A stretch of DNA of 64,000 bases from the NCBI RefSeq assembly GCF_965208925.1, contig NZ_OZ242364.1, positions 2,232,001-2,296,000 on the forward strand, read 5' to 3'. The position numbers and the translations under genes were made by a program. How positions within the stretch are numbered: position 1 is the stretch's first letter; every line of letters begins with the position of its first letter. Positions 43,323 to 52,018 of this stretch are shown one piece after another. Below the pieces are notes generated by a model. It searched no databases, had not been told where the DNA came from, and saw nothing but the letters and a program-made list of their open reading frames with translations. Source of the DNA: Poriferisodalis sp965208925. GTDB taxonomy: Bacteria; Actinomycetota; Acidimicrobiia; Acidimicrobiales; Poriferisodalaceae.

Positions 43323-45815
43323 GGACGGCGCCCGAGTGACGACCCGCGCCTCGTGCACGATGACCCCGACGGGCGGTGTCGTTGAGTAATCCTCGACGTG
43401 ATCGACGACGCACCGGACGCGCAGATCGACGGTGGGGCACATTGACGTTGGCATGACGTCTTCGTGGTAAACCCAATTCGGATCGTTTGGGTTGCCTCCC
43501 GGGACGGGTAGCGCGGACACAACATTTATTCCCCGATCCCAATAAAGTCCGACAAGACTCCAATCGGTGTTGGGTGGCGTGCCAGACAACAAGTGTGCAG
43601 AGCGAAGTCGGTTGTTCATAGCGGTCTGCCGGCTTGCGGCAATGGCCGGGTCAGGATCATTGAGGTAGTTCAAGAGAGCGGTCAAGTAGGCACCTGCAGG
43701 TTCCATGTTGACGATTGTGTTCATAGACCATGCGCTTGCTGCGTGTAGCTCGAAATAGCCTGAACGCGTCGGCACCCAGCGACACCAGATCACATCGCTG
43801 AACCGGTCATTTGCTGTGCGTATGCCGAACGCACAGTATTCCTCGTCAGTGAGGGCCTGATTGCGCGCGTCTTGGTCGCTGGATGTCATTCTCGTGTCGT
43901 GCCACCATTGGATTCCGCGCGCTTCGGTTCTCAGTCGCCGCTGCTGTTCAGTTAAAGCGCACCACCACCGTAGAGAATCTGGCCCAAAGAGGTCGAGTAT
44001 CGTTGCAGCTTCGCCTGTGACAATGATTCCTGTTGGACCACAGTCTGGGTTGTTGTCCTCAAAGACAGGTCCGTGATCAGGCCATAACTCTCGCGCGATT
44101 ACGCGGAATGTGGGGCCGTTTCGGGCCACGCACCCAGAGTTGCCGACCGCGCTGTCGAGGTCGGCGTATGAGGTCGATGCATCTGGGCGCTTCCAAGTCT
44201 GTATGTACCATTGAGCATCTACCGCATTGTCAAACCTAGTGTAGCTAAGGGATGTCTTCCACGTAATCGGTGATTCAGTGGCAGAGAATGACCTCTTGTA
44301 GTCGGGATACTGTGAAGGCCTGCTGATTGTGTCGGTTGGATTGGGGCCATATATCTCTTGTAGGCCAAGGTCATTGATTGTGACTATGACAGCGCTATTG
44401 ACAACCGCTCGATCGGAAACATGGGTTGGCGACCAAGTGATCCTGCCGCTTGGGGGATCAGCACATTCACCGGCATCGGTTTTGTTTCGATGAGCATTTG
44501 CCCTGTCGTTGCTCTCAGGGAGAGTCTCACGGAACCATTGCCCATCGCGCTGAACCACACTGCCTTGGGGCGATCCGGGAATGGCATCCCACTTGGACTC
44601 AGGAGGGCACTCGCGCGGGATTGTCTCAAAAGGCAATGCGGTGCATGGCTCGCACCCCTCGGAACGCACATAATCTGCAGGCACGACATCGATGTGAGCT
44701 GGCCGCCAGTGCATCCAGGTGACTCGATGTTCGAGGTATGCCGCCTCGTAGGCGCGACAACGAACCGTATAGGCTATGGAGTTGCAACCACCTCCACCGC
44801 TAGCGCGCTTCAAGCAGAGAGCTTCGACATATTGTGTGCAATCGCTCGGACTACTACTGCTGGCCCCGTGGCACTCCTGCCTGAGCCAATTCGTGCTATA
44901 GCGGCACCAGTAGTCGTTGGCCGGCATGCCCAGCGTTGCAATGGGCACACTGCTCAATGCCACGGTCGGCGCCGTAGCAATGGCTCGATTACCTCTGTTG
45001 TCGTTCACGGGCGTACCGGTCGCGTAGGTGGATGCGCAAGTCACGCTTGAGGCGTTATCGACGAAGTCGTCGTCTACATAGAGTTCGCATAGCTCGACGG
45101 TCAAGGAAGCGGGCGCAGGGTTGCATGCGTCGCGACTGCCGGTGCCAGTTGTGCGCCGGGCGCAAGTGTTGAATTCGTTGAGCGGCACATCGTCTTGCTG
45201 TGCGCATTCCCACGTCCGACGTTGAATGCCTCTGCATGTTTGGGTTGCGACCAATTGCAGTCCCGCCGGGCACGCAATCGGGTGCAAGAGACGACAATGG
45301 TACAGACCTGATAGCGGTGGATCTTCGTATGTTTCGCGGACAAAACCGTCTTCCGACGTGCAGTTGGTGTAGAGAGGATCTGTATCCGGAACTCTGAGCT
45401 CACAAAAGTGGGAGTATCTCGGAAGACCAATGTCGGGGTAGGCGACATTGCGGGCTGGGAAGCGAGTGATGGTGTCAGGCAGCGGGGACGACAGTCTCAT
45501 GAATTGTTGCGAGCCTGGCTGCAATGGATCCTCCGGGCACGCTGGCAGCTCGAGTTCACATTCGCTCGCAGTGTTGTAGTCCGGATCTCCCGTTCTCGGC
45601 GACCAGAAGTCGGGCGTATCAACACAGGTACTGGGGACACCCTGGACTAGCCGCAGGGGCGCCACCTGGGCGGCGGCGGCGGGGGTGCCGAGTTCGGAGA
45701 CAGGGGCTGGCAGTTCGGGGACCGCTAGTAGGGACAGTTGCAGTGCAATGACCACGAGCGCGCACGTGAGGGTTTTTCGAAGGCCCCGGCGCCAGGGGCG
45801 CCTGGGGGGCGTCAT
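43320..45815 (-). CDS. Large cysteine-rich secreted protein, unknown family
   Basis: The 831-residue protein has a signal peptide (RRPWRRGLRKTLTCALVVIALQLSLLAV) and about 30 cysteines in the exported part, many in short C-x4-12-C spacings (SECELELPAC, YHCRLLHPIAC, EGCEPC). Tryptophan-rich segments include RWWCALTEQQRRLRTEARGIQWWHD. No known domain is recognised. Local GC falls to about 50% in the middle, well below the neighbours, suggesting foreign origin. The start is ATG 45815, overlapping the upstream lipoprotein stop (ATGA); ATG 45827 is also open. It is the last gene of the LysM/ABC operon. Confidence 0.65.
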   Translation of the reverse strand: MTPPRRPWRRGLRKTLTCALVVIALQLSLLAVPELPAPVSELGTPAAAAQVAPLRLVQGVPSTCVDTPDFWSPRTGDPDYNTASECELELPACPEDPLQPGSQQFMRLSSPLPDTITRFPARNVAYPDIGLPRYSHFCELRVPDTDPLYTNCTSEDGFVRETYEDPPLSGLYHCRLLHPIACPAGLQLVATQTCRGIQRRTWECAQQDDVPLNEFNTCARRTTGTGSRDACNPAPASLTVELCELYVDDDFVDNASSVTCASTYATGTPVNDNRGNRAIATAPTVALSSVPIATLGMPANDYWCRYSTNWLRQECHGASSSSPSDCTQYVEALCLKRASGGGGCNSIAYTVRCRAYEAAYLEHRVTWMHWRPAHIDVVPADYVRSEGCEPCTALPFETIPRECPPESKWDAIPGSPQGSVVQRDGQWFRETLPESNDRANAHRNKTDAGECADPPSGRITWSPTHVSDRAVVNSAVIVTINDLGLQEIYGPNPTDTISRPSQYPDYKRSFSATESPITWKTSLSYTRFDNAVDAQWYIQTWKRPDASTSYADLDSAVGNSGCVARNGPTFRVIARELWPDHGPVFEDNNPDCGPTGIIVTGEAATILDLFGPDSLRWWCALTEQQRRLRTEARGIQWWHDTRMTSSDQDARNQALTDEEYCAFGIRTANDRFSDVIWCRWVPTRSGYFELHAASAWSMNTIVNMEPAGAYLTALLNYLNDPDPAIAASRQTAMNNRLRSAHLLSGTPPNTDWSLVGLYWDRGINVVSALPVPGGNPNDPNWVYHEDVMPTSMCPTVDLRVRCVVDHVEDYSTTPPVGVIVHEARVVTRAPS

Positions 45816-46768
45816 TGGCGGGGCCATTGCTTTGGGCAGTCGGGCTCGCCTGCGGCGGGCGGTGCGTTGCAGATGGTCTCGGCGGTGATCTGCTGGCCGT
45901 CGTGCTGCCAGATCTGGCCTTCATTGAGCCAGGTGTCGACGGTGTCCTGCCACTGAGCCAGCCATGGCTCCCAGCCAGCACAGCCGGGGGATTCCCGGTG
46001 CTCGACGTCGAACACCCGATATGACGTGTCAGCGACGCGATCCTCGTGGCCGCGCGAGACACGCAGCAGGTAGGCCCCCAGATACGTGGGCTCGACGGGG
46101 GAGTGGGCCTCACCCGTCTCTGAGTCTGTCGAGGCGGCAGCTGCCTGGGGGCCGACGCACGCCACCGCGAGCGCTGCCGACGGACCTACTGCGACGAGTG
46201 TCACCTCGCTCGGGTAGGACGCGCCCAGGCTGGCGGGCTGATCTGATTCGAGCGCTGTCTGCAGTAACTCCAAGGCGGCGGTGCGTGCCGGGCCCACTGA
46301 GCCCACCGCTACGCAGAGCTGCGCGAGGGGCGTGGGGTCGGCCAGCGCCCGCGACACCAGGTGCTCGTAACGCATCACGCCCAGCGCCGCCATGACCGGC
46401 ACCTCCCCGTAGAGCGAGATGTCAATGCCGCCTGTGGGCTCAGCGATGCCGTCGAGCTCCCAGGCAGTGCCGCAGGTCTCCGGCGGGAAGGCGCCGTCGA
46501 ACTCCTGCGTCCACACCGGGAAATACCGCGCACGCAGCTGACCGAGCGGCGTCTGCGGGTCGGCGTCCGGGTCGAGCGGTGGGCGATGGTCCGCCTGGGG
46601 CGGCAGTACCTCCACCACCGGCCGGCCACTGTCACCAGCCAGACTCGATGGCTGCACCCCGGCGTCTGCATCGGCCAGCGTCGCGTCATCGCCGCCAACC
46701 AGCGAGCAGGCGGCCACCGCCGACATCAGCATCACCGCCGGAACGAGCCGCCACCCATGCCGTTTCAG
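45812..46768 (-). CDS. Lipoprotein of the LysM/ABC operon, apparent CTG start
   Basis: A 318-residue lipoprotein. The frame has no ATG, GTG or TTG that would leave a proper signal: the first GTG/ATG (at ...PAVMLM) gives no positive N-region. A CTG at 46766-46768 overlaps the ATPase stop (CTGA) and yields KRHGWRLVPAVMLMSAVAAC, a complete lipoprotein signal with Cys near residue 21. The mature part has VWTQEFDGAFPPETCGTAWELDG, LVAVGPSAALAVACVG, TYLGAYLLRVSRGHEDRVAD and CPKQWP. The family is not recognised. It is coupled on both sides (stop overlaps the next ATG). Confidence 0.6.
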   Translation of the reverse strand: MKRHGWRLVPAVMLMSAVAACSLVGGDDATLADADAGVQPSSLAGDSGRPVVEVLPPQADHRPPLDPDADPQTPLGQLRARYFPVWTQEFDGAFPPETCGTAWELDGIAEPTGGIDISLYGEVPVMAALGVMRYEHLVSRALADPTPLAQLCVAVGSVGPARTAALELLQTALESDQPASLGASYPSEVTLVAVGPSAALAVACVGPQAAAASTDSETGEAHSPVEPTYLGAYLLRVSRGHEDRVADTSYRVFDVEHRESPGCAGWEPWLAQWQDTVDTWLNEGQIWQHDGQQITAETICNAPPAAGEPDCPKQWPRQ

Positions 46769-47532
46769 TTCCGCTGATCTCCGAAGCGCACCGCTGCCTC
46801 CATCGAGTCGAAGCGGCGCAGCACCTCCGACTCGACGGCACGCACCGCCGGATCGTCGGGCCGCCGAGGTCGCTGCAAGTTCACCGGGATGTCGTCGAAC
46901 ACCACGCCGCCGGGGCGCAGCATCAGGATGCGGTCGGCCAGCTCCACTGCCTCGCCCACGTCGTGGGTCACGAACAGCGCCGTCTTGCGGGTGTGCAGCC
47001 AGATGCGCTGCAGGTAGTCGCGCAGCGACCGTCCGGTCAGCGCGTCCATGTGGCTGAACGGCTCGTCCATCAGCAGCACGTCGGGGTTCACCAGGAACGC
47101 CCGCGCAATGCCCACACGCTGCTGCATGCCCGCGGAGAGCTGCGCCGGGTACAGGTGCGCGACCTCGCTGAGGCCCACCATGGATAGGTAGAACTCGGCC
47201 TCGCGCTTGGACCGGTCCGACTTGCGGTTCTGGACGTACAGCATGTTGTCGAGCACGCTGCGCCACGGCAGCAGGCGCGGCTCTTGGAACACGTAGCCGA
47301 CCTGTGCCGGCACGCCGTCCTGCACGACCCGCACCGCGCCCGCAGTCGGCTCCTCGACGCCGGCCACGATGTTGAGCAGCGTCGTCTTGCCGCTGCCCGA
47401 CGGGCCCAGCACCGCCACGAACACGTTGCCGGTCACCGACATGGACACGCCGCCCAGCGCCTGCACCTGCTGGGGGTACGTCGGCGTCGGGGGGTACACC
47501 TTGGTGAGATTCTCGATCAGGATGGTGGCCAT
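46765..47532 (-). CDS. ABC transporter ATPase (TauB/SsuB/NrtD type)
   Basis: The 255-residue energiser of the adjacent permease pair has Walker A GPSGSGKTT (about 43-51), the Q-loop YVFQEPRLLPWRSV (family-specific for nitrate/sulfonate/taurine importers) and signature LSAGMQQRVGIARA. Walker B is DVLLMDEPFSHMD and the H-loop FVTHDVGEAVELADR. The signature has Ala for the first Gly. Substrate is not predictable from the ATPase. It lies 49 bp after the permease gene and its stop overlaps the CTG of the lipoprotein gene. Confidence 0.9.
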   Translation of the reverse strand: MATILIENLTKVYPPTPTYPQQVQALGGVSMSVTGNVFVAVLGPSGSGKTTLLNIVAGVEEPTAGAVRVVQDGVPAQVGYVFQEPRLLPWRSVLDNMLYVQNRKSDRSKREAEFYLSMVGLSEVAHLYPAQLSAGMQQRVGIARAFLVNPDVLLMDEPFSHMDALTGRSLRDYLQRIWLHTRKTALFVTHDVGEAVELADRILMLRPGGVVFDDIPVNLQRPRRPDDPAVRAVESEVLRRFDSMEAAVRFGDQRN

Positions 47533-47581
47533 CTCGTCCTTCCTCCGTCAGAGGCGTCAGCGAGCGCGCAGGTGCGAGCCC

Positions 47582-48469
47582 TCATGTGCCCTCGCCCTCG
47601 GCGAAGGTCAGCGTCGGCTGCTGCTGCCAGCGAGCCGATATGCGCTCGAGCCGCCGCAGGACCAGCCAGTCGAGCAGCGTGATGAACACGACGAACAGCA
47701 GAATCCAGGCCACGAAGCCCGGGAAGCGCAGCGCGTCGTACCAGAACCTGGCGCGCCACCCCACACCCGAGGTGGCGCCGAACCACTCGACGATGAGCAG
47801 GCTGTTCCAGCTCGTCATGAACGCGAGCCGCACGCCGGTCACCGCGCTCGACAGCGCCCCGCCCACGAGCAGATGCGTGGCACGGCGCATCCGCGGCACC
47901 CGGAACGCGTCGGACATCAGGCTGAGGCCCGGGTCGAGCGCCCGGATGCCCGAGCTCAGGTTGAACGCCATGAACGGCACCGCCGTCAGCACCACCGCAA
48001 CGATCGGCGCCGTCGAGCCGAACCCGAACCACAGCGAGGCGGCGAACGCCCACACCACCGACGGCAGCACCAGCAGCACCAGCACGGTGTCGTTCAGCAC
48101 CGATCGGAACCGCCGCGAGCCGCCGATCAGCAGGCCCAGCAGGGCGCCCAGCGGGATGCCGACGGCCAGGCCGATGCCGTAGCGCTGCAGGCTGATGACC
48201 AGCGGCGCCCAGAACTCTCCCCGGATCATGCCGCCGTGCGAGCCGCCGCCCATCTCCACCCCGAGGAACTGGACCACCTCGTCGACGCCGGGCACCCGGT
48301 CGTTGATCGTGGTGAGGTACTGCCAGATGCCGAGCAGAATCGCCACCGCCAGCGCGTTGATGAACCAGGTCCGCCGTGTCCAGTGAGTGGCACGGTCGGA
48401 CGGCCTCGGCGGGACGCCCGGCGACTGGCCGCCGCCGGGCATGACCGGGAAATCGGTTGCGTAGCTCAT
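47582..48469 (-). CDS. ABC transporter permease, TauC/SsuC type (second)
   Basis: The 295-residue permease has five to six helices. The core is RYGIGLAVGIPLGALLGLLIGGSRRFRSVLNDTVLVLLVLPSVVWAF, and the EAA-type loop SDAFRVPRMRRATHLLVGGALSSAVTGVRLAF contacts the ATPase. The C-terminus LVLRRLERISARWQQQPTLTFAEGEGT is the segment found again as a fragment at 43244. ATG 48469 overlaps the upstream permease stop (ATGA). With the other permease it should form the channel heterodimer. Confidence 0.87.
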   Translation of the reverse strand: MSYATDFPVMPGGGQSPGVPPRPSDRATHWTRRTWFINALAVAILLGIWQYLTTINDRVPGVDEVVQFLGVEMGGGSHGGMIRGEFWAPLVISLQRYGIGLAVGIPLGALLGLLIGGSRRFRSVLNDTVLVLLVLPSVVWAFAASLWFGFGSTAPIVAVVLTAVPFMAFNLSSGIRALDPGLSLMSDAFRVPRMRRATHLLVGGALSSAVTGVRLAFMTSWNSLLIVEWFGATSGVGWRARFWYDALRFPGFVAWILLFVVFITLLDWLVLRRLERISARWQQQPTLTFAEGEGT

Positions 48470-49320
48470 TGGGCCGGCTCCGCTGTCGCGAGCGAGACGT
48501 GCGCCCCGCCGAACGCCCGGCGTTCGAGCTGGCGGAACACGAAGTTCTCGAAGATGAACATCAGGCCGATGAACAGCGCCGTCCACGCCAGCATCCCGCG
48601 CACGTCGTAGCTCTCGAAGCTGCGCCTGATCTGGAAGCCGACGCCGTCAGAGGATGCGAAAACCTCGGTGAGCAGGGTGATGCGCCAGGCCAGGGCGAAT
48701 GCCTGCCGTGCGCCGCCGATCACGGCCAGCACCGACGACGGCAGCAGCACCCCGGTGATGATCTGCGCCCGTGTGCGGGCGAACGACTCGCTCATCACGA
48801 TGAGACGGCGGTCCACCCCGGTGAGGCCCTGGGCGACGCTGGACATCACATAGGGCGTGGCCACCAGCGCTGCGGTGAGCATCGGCCCCAGGCCCGAGAC
48901 CCCGAACAGAATCAGCGCCAGGATCGCCAGCGCCACCGTGGGGATGCTGACGAAGAACCGTGTGAGGCTGCCCAGCAGGCCGCGCCACCAGGCGCTGTAG
49001 GCGATCACCGTGCCCAGCACGATGCTGGCCACCAGCGCCAGCAGGCAGCCGGCGATCACCCGGAACAGGCTCGCCCACAGCGTCGAGCCGAAGCCGGCGC
49101 CGGTGACCACCTGCCACGCCTCCTGCCCCACGGTGTGCGGCGGCGGCAGCTGCTGGGTGCCCAGCACGAACTGCGAGAACAGGTACCACACGCCGAGGAA
49201 CGCCAGCCATCCGATGATCACGCCGAGGCGCAGGCCCCATCGGCCCATGACCGAGCGGCGCATCTCGCGAGCGGAGAGATCGGTGACGGCATCAGGCGTG
49301 ACCGAGGTGTCGAATGCCAC
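48466..49320 (-). CDS. ABC transporter permease, TauC/SsuC type (first)
   Basis: A 284-residue permease, partner of the next gene. Helices lie at about 31-50, 83-105, 112-132, 143-160, 200-220 and 245-265. It contains QQLPPPHTVGQEAWQVV and the SIPTVALAILALILFGVSGLGP segment, and the EAA-type loop ESFARTRAQIITGVLLPSSVLAVIGGARQAFALAWR. The order permease-permease-ATPase downstream of a binding protein is that of aliphatic sulfonate, taurine or nitrate-type importers, although having two different permeases is less usual. The start is 2 bp after the binding-protein stop. Confidence 0.87.
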   Translation of the reverse strand: MAFDTSVTPDAVTDLSAREMRRSVMGRWGLRLGVIIGWLAFLGVWYLFSQFVLGTQQLPPPHTVGQEAWQVVTGAGFGSTLWASLFRVIAGCLLALVASIVLGTVIAYSAWWRGLLGSLTRFFVSIPTVALAILALILFGVSGLGPMLTAALVATPYVMSSVAQGLTGVDRRLIVMSESFARTRAQIITGVLLPSSVLAVIGGARQAFALAWRITLLTEVFASSDGVGFQIRRSFESYDVRGMLAWTALFIGLMFIFENFVFRQLERRAFGGAHVSLATAEPAQ

Positions 49321-49322
49321 GG

Positions 49323-50417
49323 CTACTCACCTCCTGCCGGAGTCGGGCGGTTTGTGATGACCGACGGCGCTACGGCGTCGGCGGGAAGCTGGCCGCGTTC
49401 CTGCAGGCGTGCGACGGCATCGGCGTAGGCCCGGGCATCGCCGCCGGTGAGGTACACCGAGGGGGTGATCCAGTTGTGGCCGGTGATGTGGTGCGTCAGC
49501 CAGTCGACGTCTTCCTGGGTCTGCACTGACAGCAGCTCGGGATAGGCGGCGATCAGCTCGGGGTAGTGGGCATGCCAGTGGGCCACGGCCGTCTCCCACA
49601 GCTCCAGGAAGGCGCCGATCTCGTTGGGGTGGGCGCGGAACCATTCGCGCTCGGTGAGGAAGACCTCGCCCAGCAGCCGGTCGTTTGGCTGCCCCGACAG
49701 CTCGGCGTAGAGCTGCGACGCCGACTTGCCGTCGTAGAGGGGCCGCAGCATCCCGCTGCTGAGGTTGGCGACGCTGGCGTCGGGCAGGCAGATGCAGGCG
49801 TCGGCGCCGCCGCGCTCGACGGTGTCGCCGACACCGGAGGTGGCCAGGATGAAGTCGAAGTCGGGGCTGTCCTCGCTGAGATCGAGCGAGTGGGCCTGCT
49901 CGACGATCAGCGACCACAGCAGCGTCGAGCCGAGTTGGCTCTCCATGGCGATCTGGCCCTCGACCACCCCGGCGAAGTCGGTGGCCTGCGAGGTGCGCTT
50001 GATGGCGGCGATCGAGCGGTCGCTGGCGTACTTGCCGATGATGACCGGGTCGCTGCCGAGGCCCTCGGAGAACACCGGCACGTCGAGCGCGTCGATGAGG
50101 ATGATGTCGGCATGGCCGCTGACCAGTGCGGTGAATGGCCGGAACGGGTGGCTGGCCTCGATGCGCAGCCCGTGCTCGGCTTCCCACTCGGCGAGCGTCC
50201 CCGAGTCCACCAGCCACTGCCACAGCGGCTCGGAGGGCAGCGCGAAGCGGATCGTGTCGGCGTCGGCAGCCGGCGTCTGCGTCTCGGGCGGCACCTCGCC
50301 CGCGGGGGGCTGATTGCCGGCATCGGCCCCGCAGGCCGCAGCCGCTATCGCCGACGCGGCGAGCAGCAGCGTCGCCGCGCTGCGAACGACGCGCTTGGAG
50401 GTGAGGTTCTGCTTCAT
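49323..50417 (-). CDS. Substrate-binding lipoprotein, SsuA/TauA/NrtA-like
   Basis: The 364-residue binding protein has a lipoprotein signal (LLLAASAIAAAACG, Cys near 29), a Pro/Glu linker, then DTIRFALPSEPLWQWLVDSGTLAEWEAEHGLRIEASH. This start and the later HADIILIDALDVPVF and GKYASDRSIAAIKRTSQATDFAG are typical of NMT1/SsuA-fold receptors. The fold commonly binds sulfonates, nitrate or thiamine precursors; here the ligand is unknown. GGGAGGA precedes the ATG, which overlaps the upstream stop (ATGA). It feeds the permease pair directly downstream. Confidence 0.82.
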   Translation of the reverse strand: MKQNLTSKRVVRSAATLLLAASAIAAAACGADAGNQPPAGEVPPETQTPAADADTIRFALPSEPLWQWLVDSGTLAEWEAEHGLRIEASHPFRPFTALVSGHADIILIDALDVPVFSEGLGSDPVIIGKYASDRSIAAIKRTSQATDFAGVVEGQIAMESQLGSTLLWSLIVEQAHSLDLSEDSPDFDFILATSGVGDTVERGGADACICLPDASVANLSSGMLRPLYDGKSASQLYAELSGQPNDRLLGEVFLTEREWFRAHPNEIGAFLELWETAVAHWHAHYPELIAAYPELLSVQTQEDVDWLTHHITGHNWITPSVYLTGGDARAYADAVARLQERGQLPADAVAPSVITNRPTPAGGE

Positions 50418-52018
50418 CCGTCCTCCCGGGGCACGTCGGCGGAAGGCTCCAGCCAGTCGGTCACGGCGCGCATGCATCCCCACTCGTCGAGCACGCAGTC
50501 GGGATCGGCCTGCAGCACCCGGAACCGGTCCGCGCCGGAGAAGTCGTCGGGACCGAAGCCCAGGCGGCCCCCGAAACCGGCCTCGTAGCTTGTGGCGGCG
50601 AGCTGGGTGACGAACGCCTCGGTCGACGGCGGGCCCGAGATGCGCGACAGCGCGCTCAGCGTCACGTCGAGCGAGTCGCACGTGGCGACCAGCACGCTCC
50701 ATGCGTCGGTGTGATGGCGGTGCTCGAACGATTCCTCGTCCGGAGCGGCATTGCGCAGCCCGACGCAGCCGCGGTCCAGCTCGGTCTGCGGGTCGCCGGC
50801 GGCCCGGCGAGCGCTGACCAGGAAGAAGTTGTCTGCCTGCGCGGGCGGCGCGCCGGTGAGCGTGAGCGTGGCGCCCTGGATGTCGCTCGCGATCCAGCGG
50901 GGACGCCAGCCGATGCGCTCCGCGGCGCGCATCATGCGCCGCAGCTCGAACCAAGGCGCCGTAGCGAAGACCGCCACGACGCCGCTGTCACGGTGCTCGA
51001 CTGCTGCGTCGAGGTAGAACTGCTCGATCTCGCCCAGCACCGACCGCTCCGAGGCCGAGAGCCCCGACAGCTCGTTCGCCGCGGCGGCCTGCTCGGCAGT
51101 CGTCAGGTCGCTCTCGAGCAGCCGTACCCGGTCCTCGGCGCCCAGCAGATCGAGCTGGCCGAACTTGCGCGGGACGTGGGTGATGGTGCCCGGGATGAAC
51201 AGGGAGCTGCCCGTGACCATCTCCACCTGGTCGAAATCGCGGCCGATGTTGTCCTGCCACGACGGGGGCGCCCCCACCGGCGGGCCGTAGAGCAGTCCTG
51301 TCTTGTCGCCTTCGGCGAAGATCGCGGACCGCCGAGCCACCTCGATGCTGTTGGCCAGCAGATAGCCGGCAGTGCCGTCGTCGAGGAAGAGCCGGCCCCT
51401 GCTGCGCCGCTGCAGGCTGGCGGGCACCGATGCATACAGGCCCAGCATCGGCAGCTCGGCTTCGACGGCGAGGCACTCCACGCCTCGCGCGTCGCCGAAG
51501 AGGTTGATGACGACGATCGGCTCCACCACGGGCACTGCCCGGCACACCTTGTCGAACGACGACTCGGGATCGGTCCAGCTCCACTGGTGGACGCTGACCT
51601 GCACGCAGCGGCCGTGAATGCCGCCGTTGGCGTTCACCTCGGTGAGGTAGGCCGAGATGCCTCGCCACGGGTCCTCGATGACGAGCGACCCGAGACCCAC
51701 CTCTTCGAATTCGCTGAGATCAGGACCGAGGTAGGCGATGCGCACCGCCCTGGCGAGGCTGCACTGGTCGGGGCTGAACGCCGAGAGGTCGCCGCCGGCG
51801 GAGGCGATGCCCGTGCCGGTCCGTGTCGCCAGCACATCGGTGACCGCTTGCGGCTCGTTCGCGGCAGCGCTGCCGGGGTCGGCCACCGGCTGGTCGGCGC
51901 CGCCCCCGCACGCCGCAACGGTGAGCGCCACGGCGACCACGCCGGCGAGCAGCCGCCGTGTCCGCCCGCGCTGGTTGCCGCAGCGCCGGTGCCGACGGCG
52001 CAGCGGCGCGAGATTCAT
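50414..52018 (-). CDS. Leu/Ile/Val-type substrate-binding lipoprotein
   Basis: The 534-residue binding protein is of the periplasmic-binding type I class. The signal is RRLLAGVVAVALTVAACGGG (Cys near 40), and the mature part contains VRIAYLGPDLSEFEE and YLTEVNANGGIHGRCVQV, the hallmark of branched-chain amino-acid receptors. FATAPWFELRRMMRAAERIGWRPRW follows. An extra Asp/Glu-rich segment with HRHHTDAWSVLVATC is inserted late. No livHMGF permease genes are near: it shares an operon with a TauABC-type importer instead. It may therefore act as a sensor or receptor rather than a classical transport protein. Coupled both sides by ATGA. Confidence 0.8.
   Translation of the reverse strand: MNLAPLRRRHRRCGNQRGRTRRLLAGVVAVALTVAACGGGADQPVADPGSAAANEPQAVTDVLATRTGTGIASAGGDLSAFSPDQCSLARAVRIAYLGPDLSEFEEVGLGSLVIEDPWRGISAYLTEVNANGGIHGRCVQVSVHQWSWTDPESSFDKVCRAVPVVEPIVVINLFGDARGVECLAVEAELPMLGLYASVPASLQRRSRGRLFLDDGTAGYLLANSIEVARRSAIFAEGDKTGLLYGPPVGAPPSWQDNIGRDFDQVEMVTGSSLFIPGTITHVPRKFGQLDLLGAEDRVRLLESDLTTAEQAAAANELSGLSASERSVLGEIEQFYLDAAVEHRDSGVVAVFATAPWFELRRMMRAAERIGWRPRWIASDIQGATLTLTGAPPAQADNFFLVSARRAAGDPQTELDRGCVGLRNAAPDEESFEHRHHTDAWSVLVATCDSLDVTLSALSRISGPPSTEAFVTQLAATSYEAGFGGRLGFGPDDFSGADRFRVLQADPDCVLDEWGCMRAVTDWLEPSADVPREDG

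Noticed and set aside
45829..47266. 484-residue open frame starting inside the ATPase gene
   Set aside because: Its first 160 residues are an out-of-frame reading of the ATPase; only the part after the CTG at 46768 looks like a real protein.
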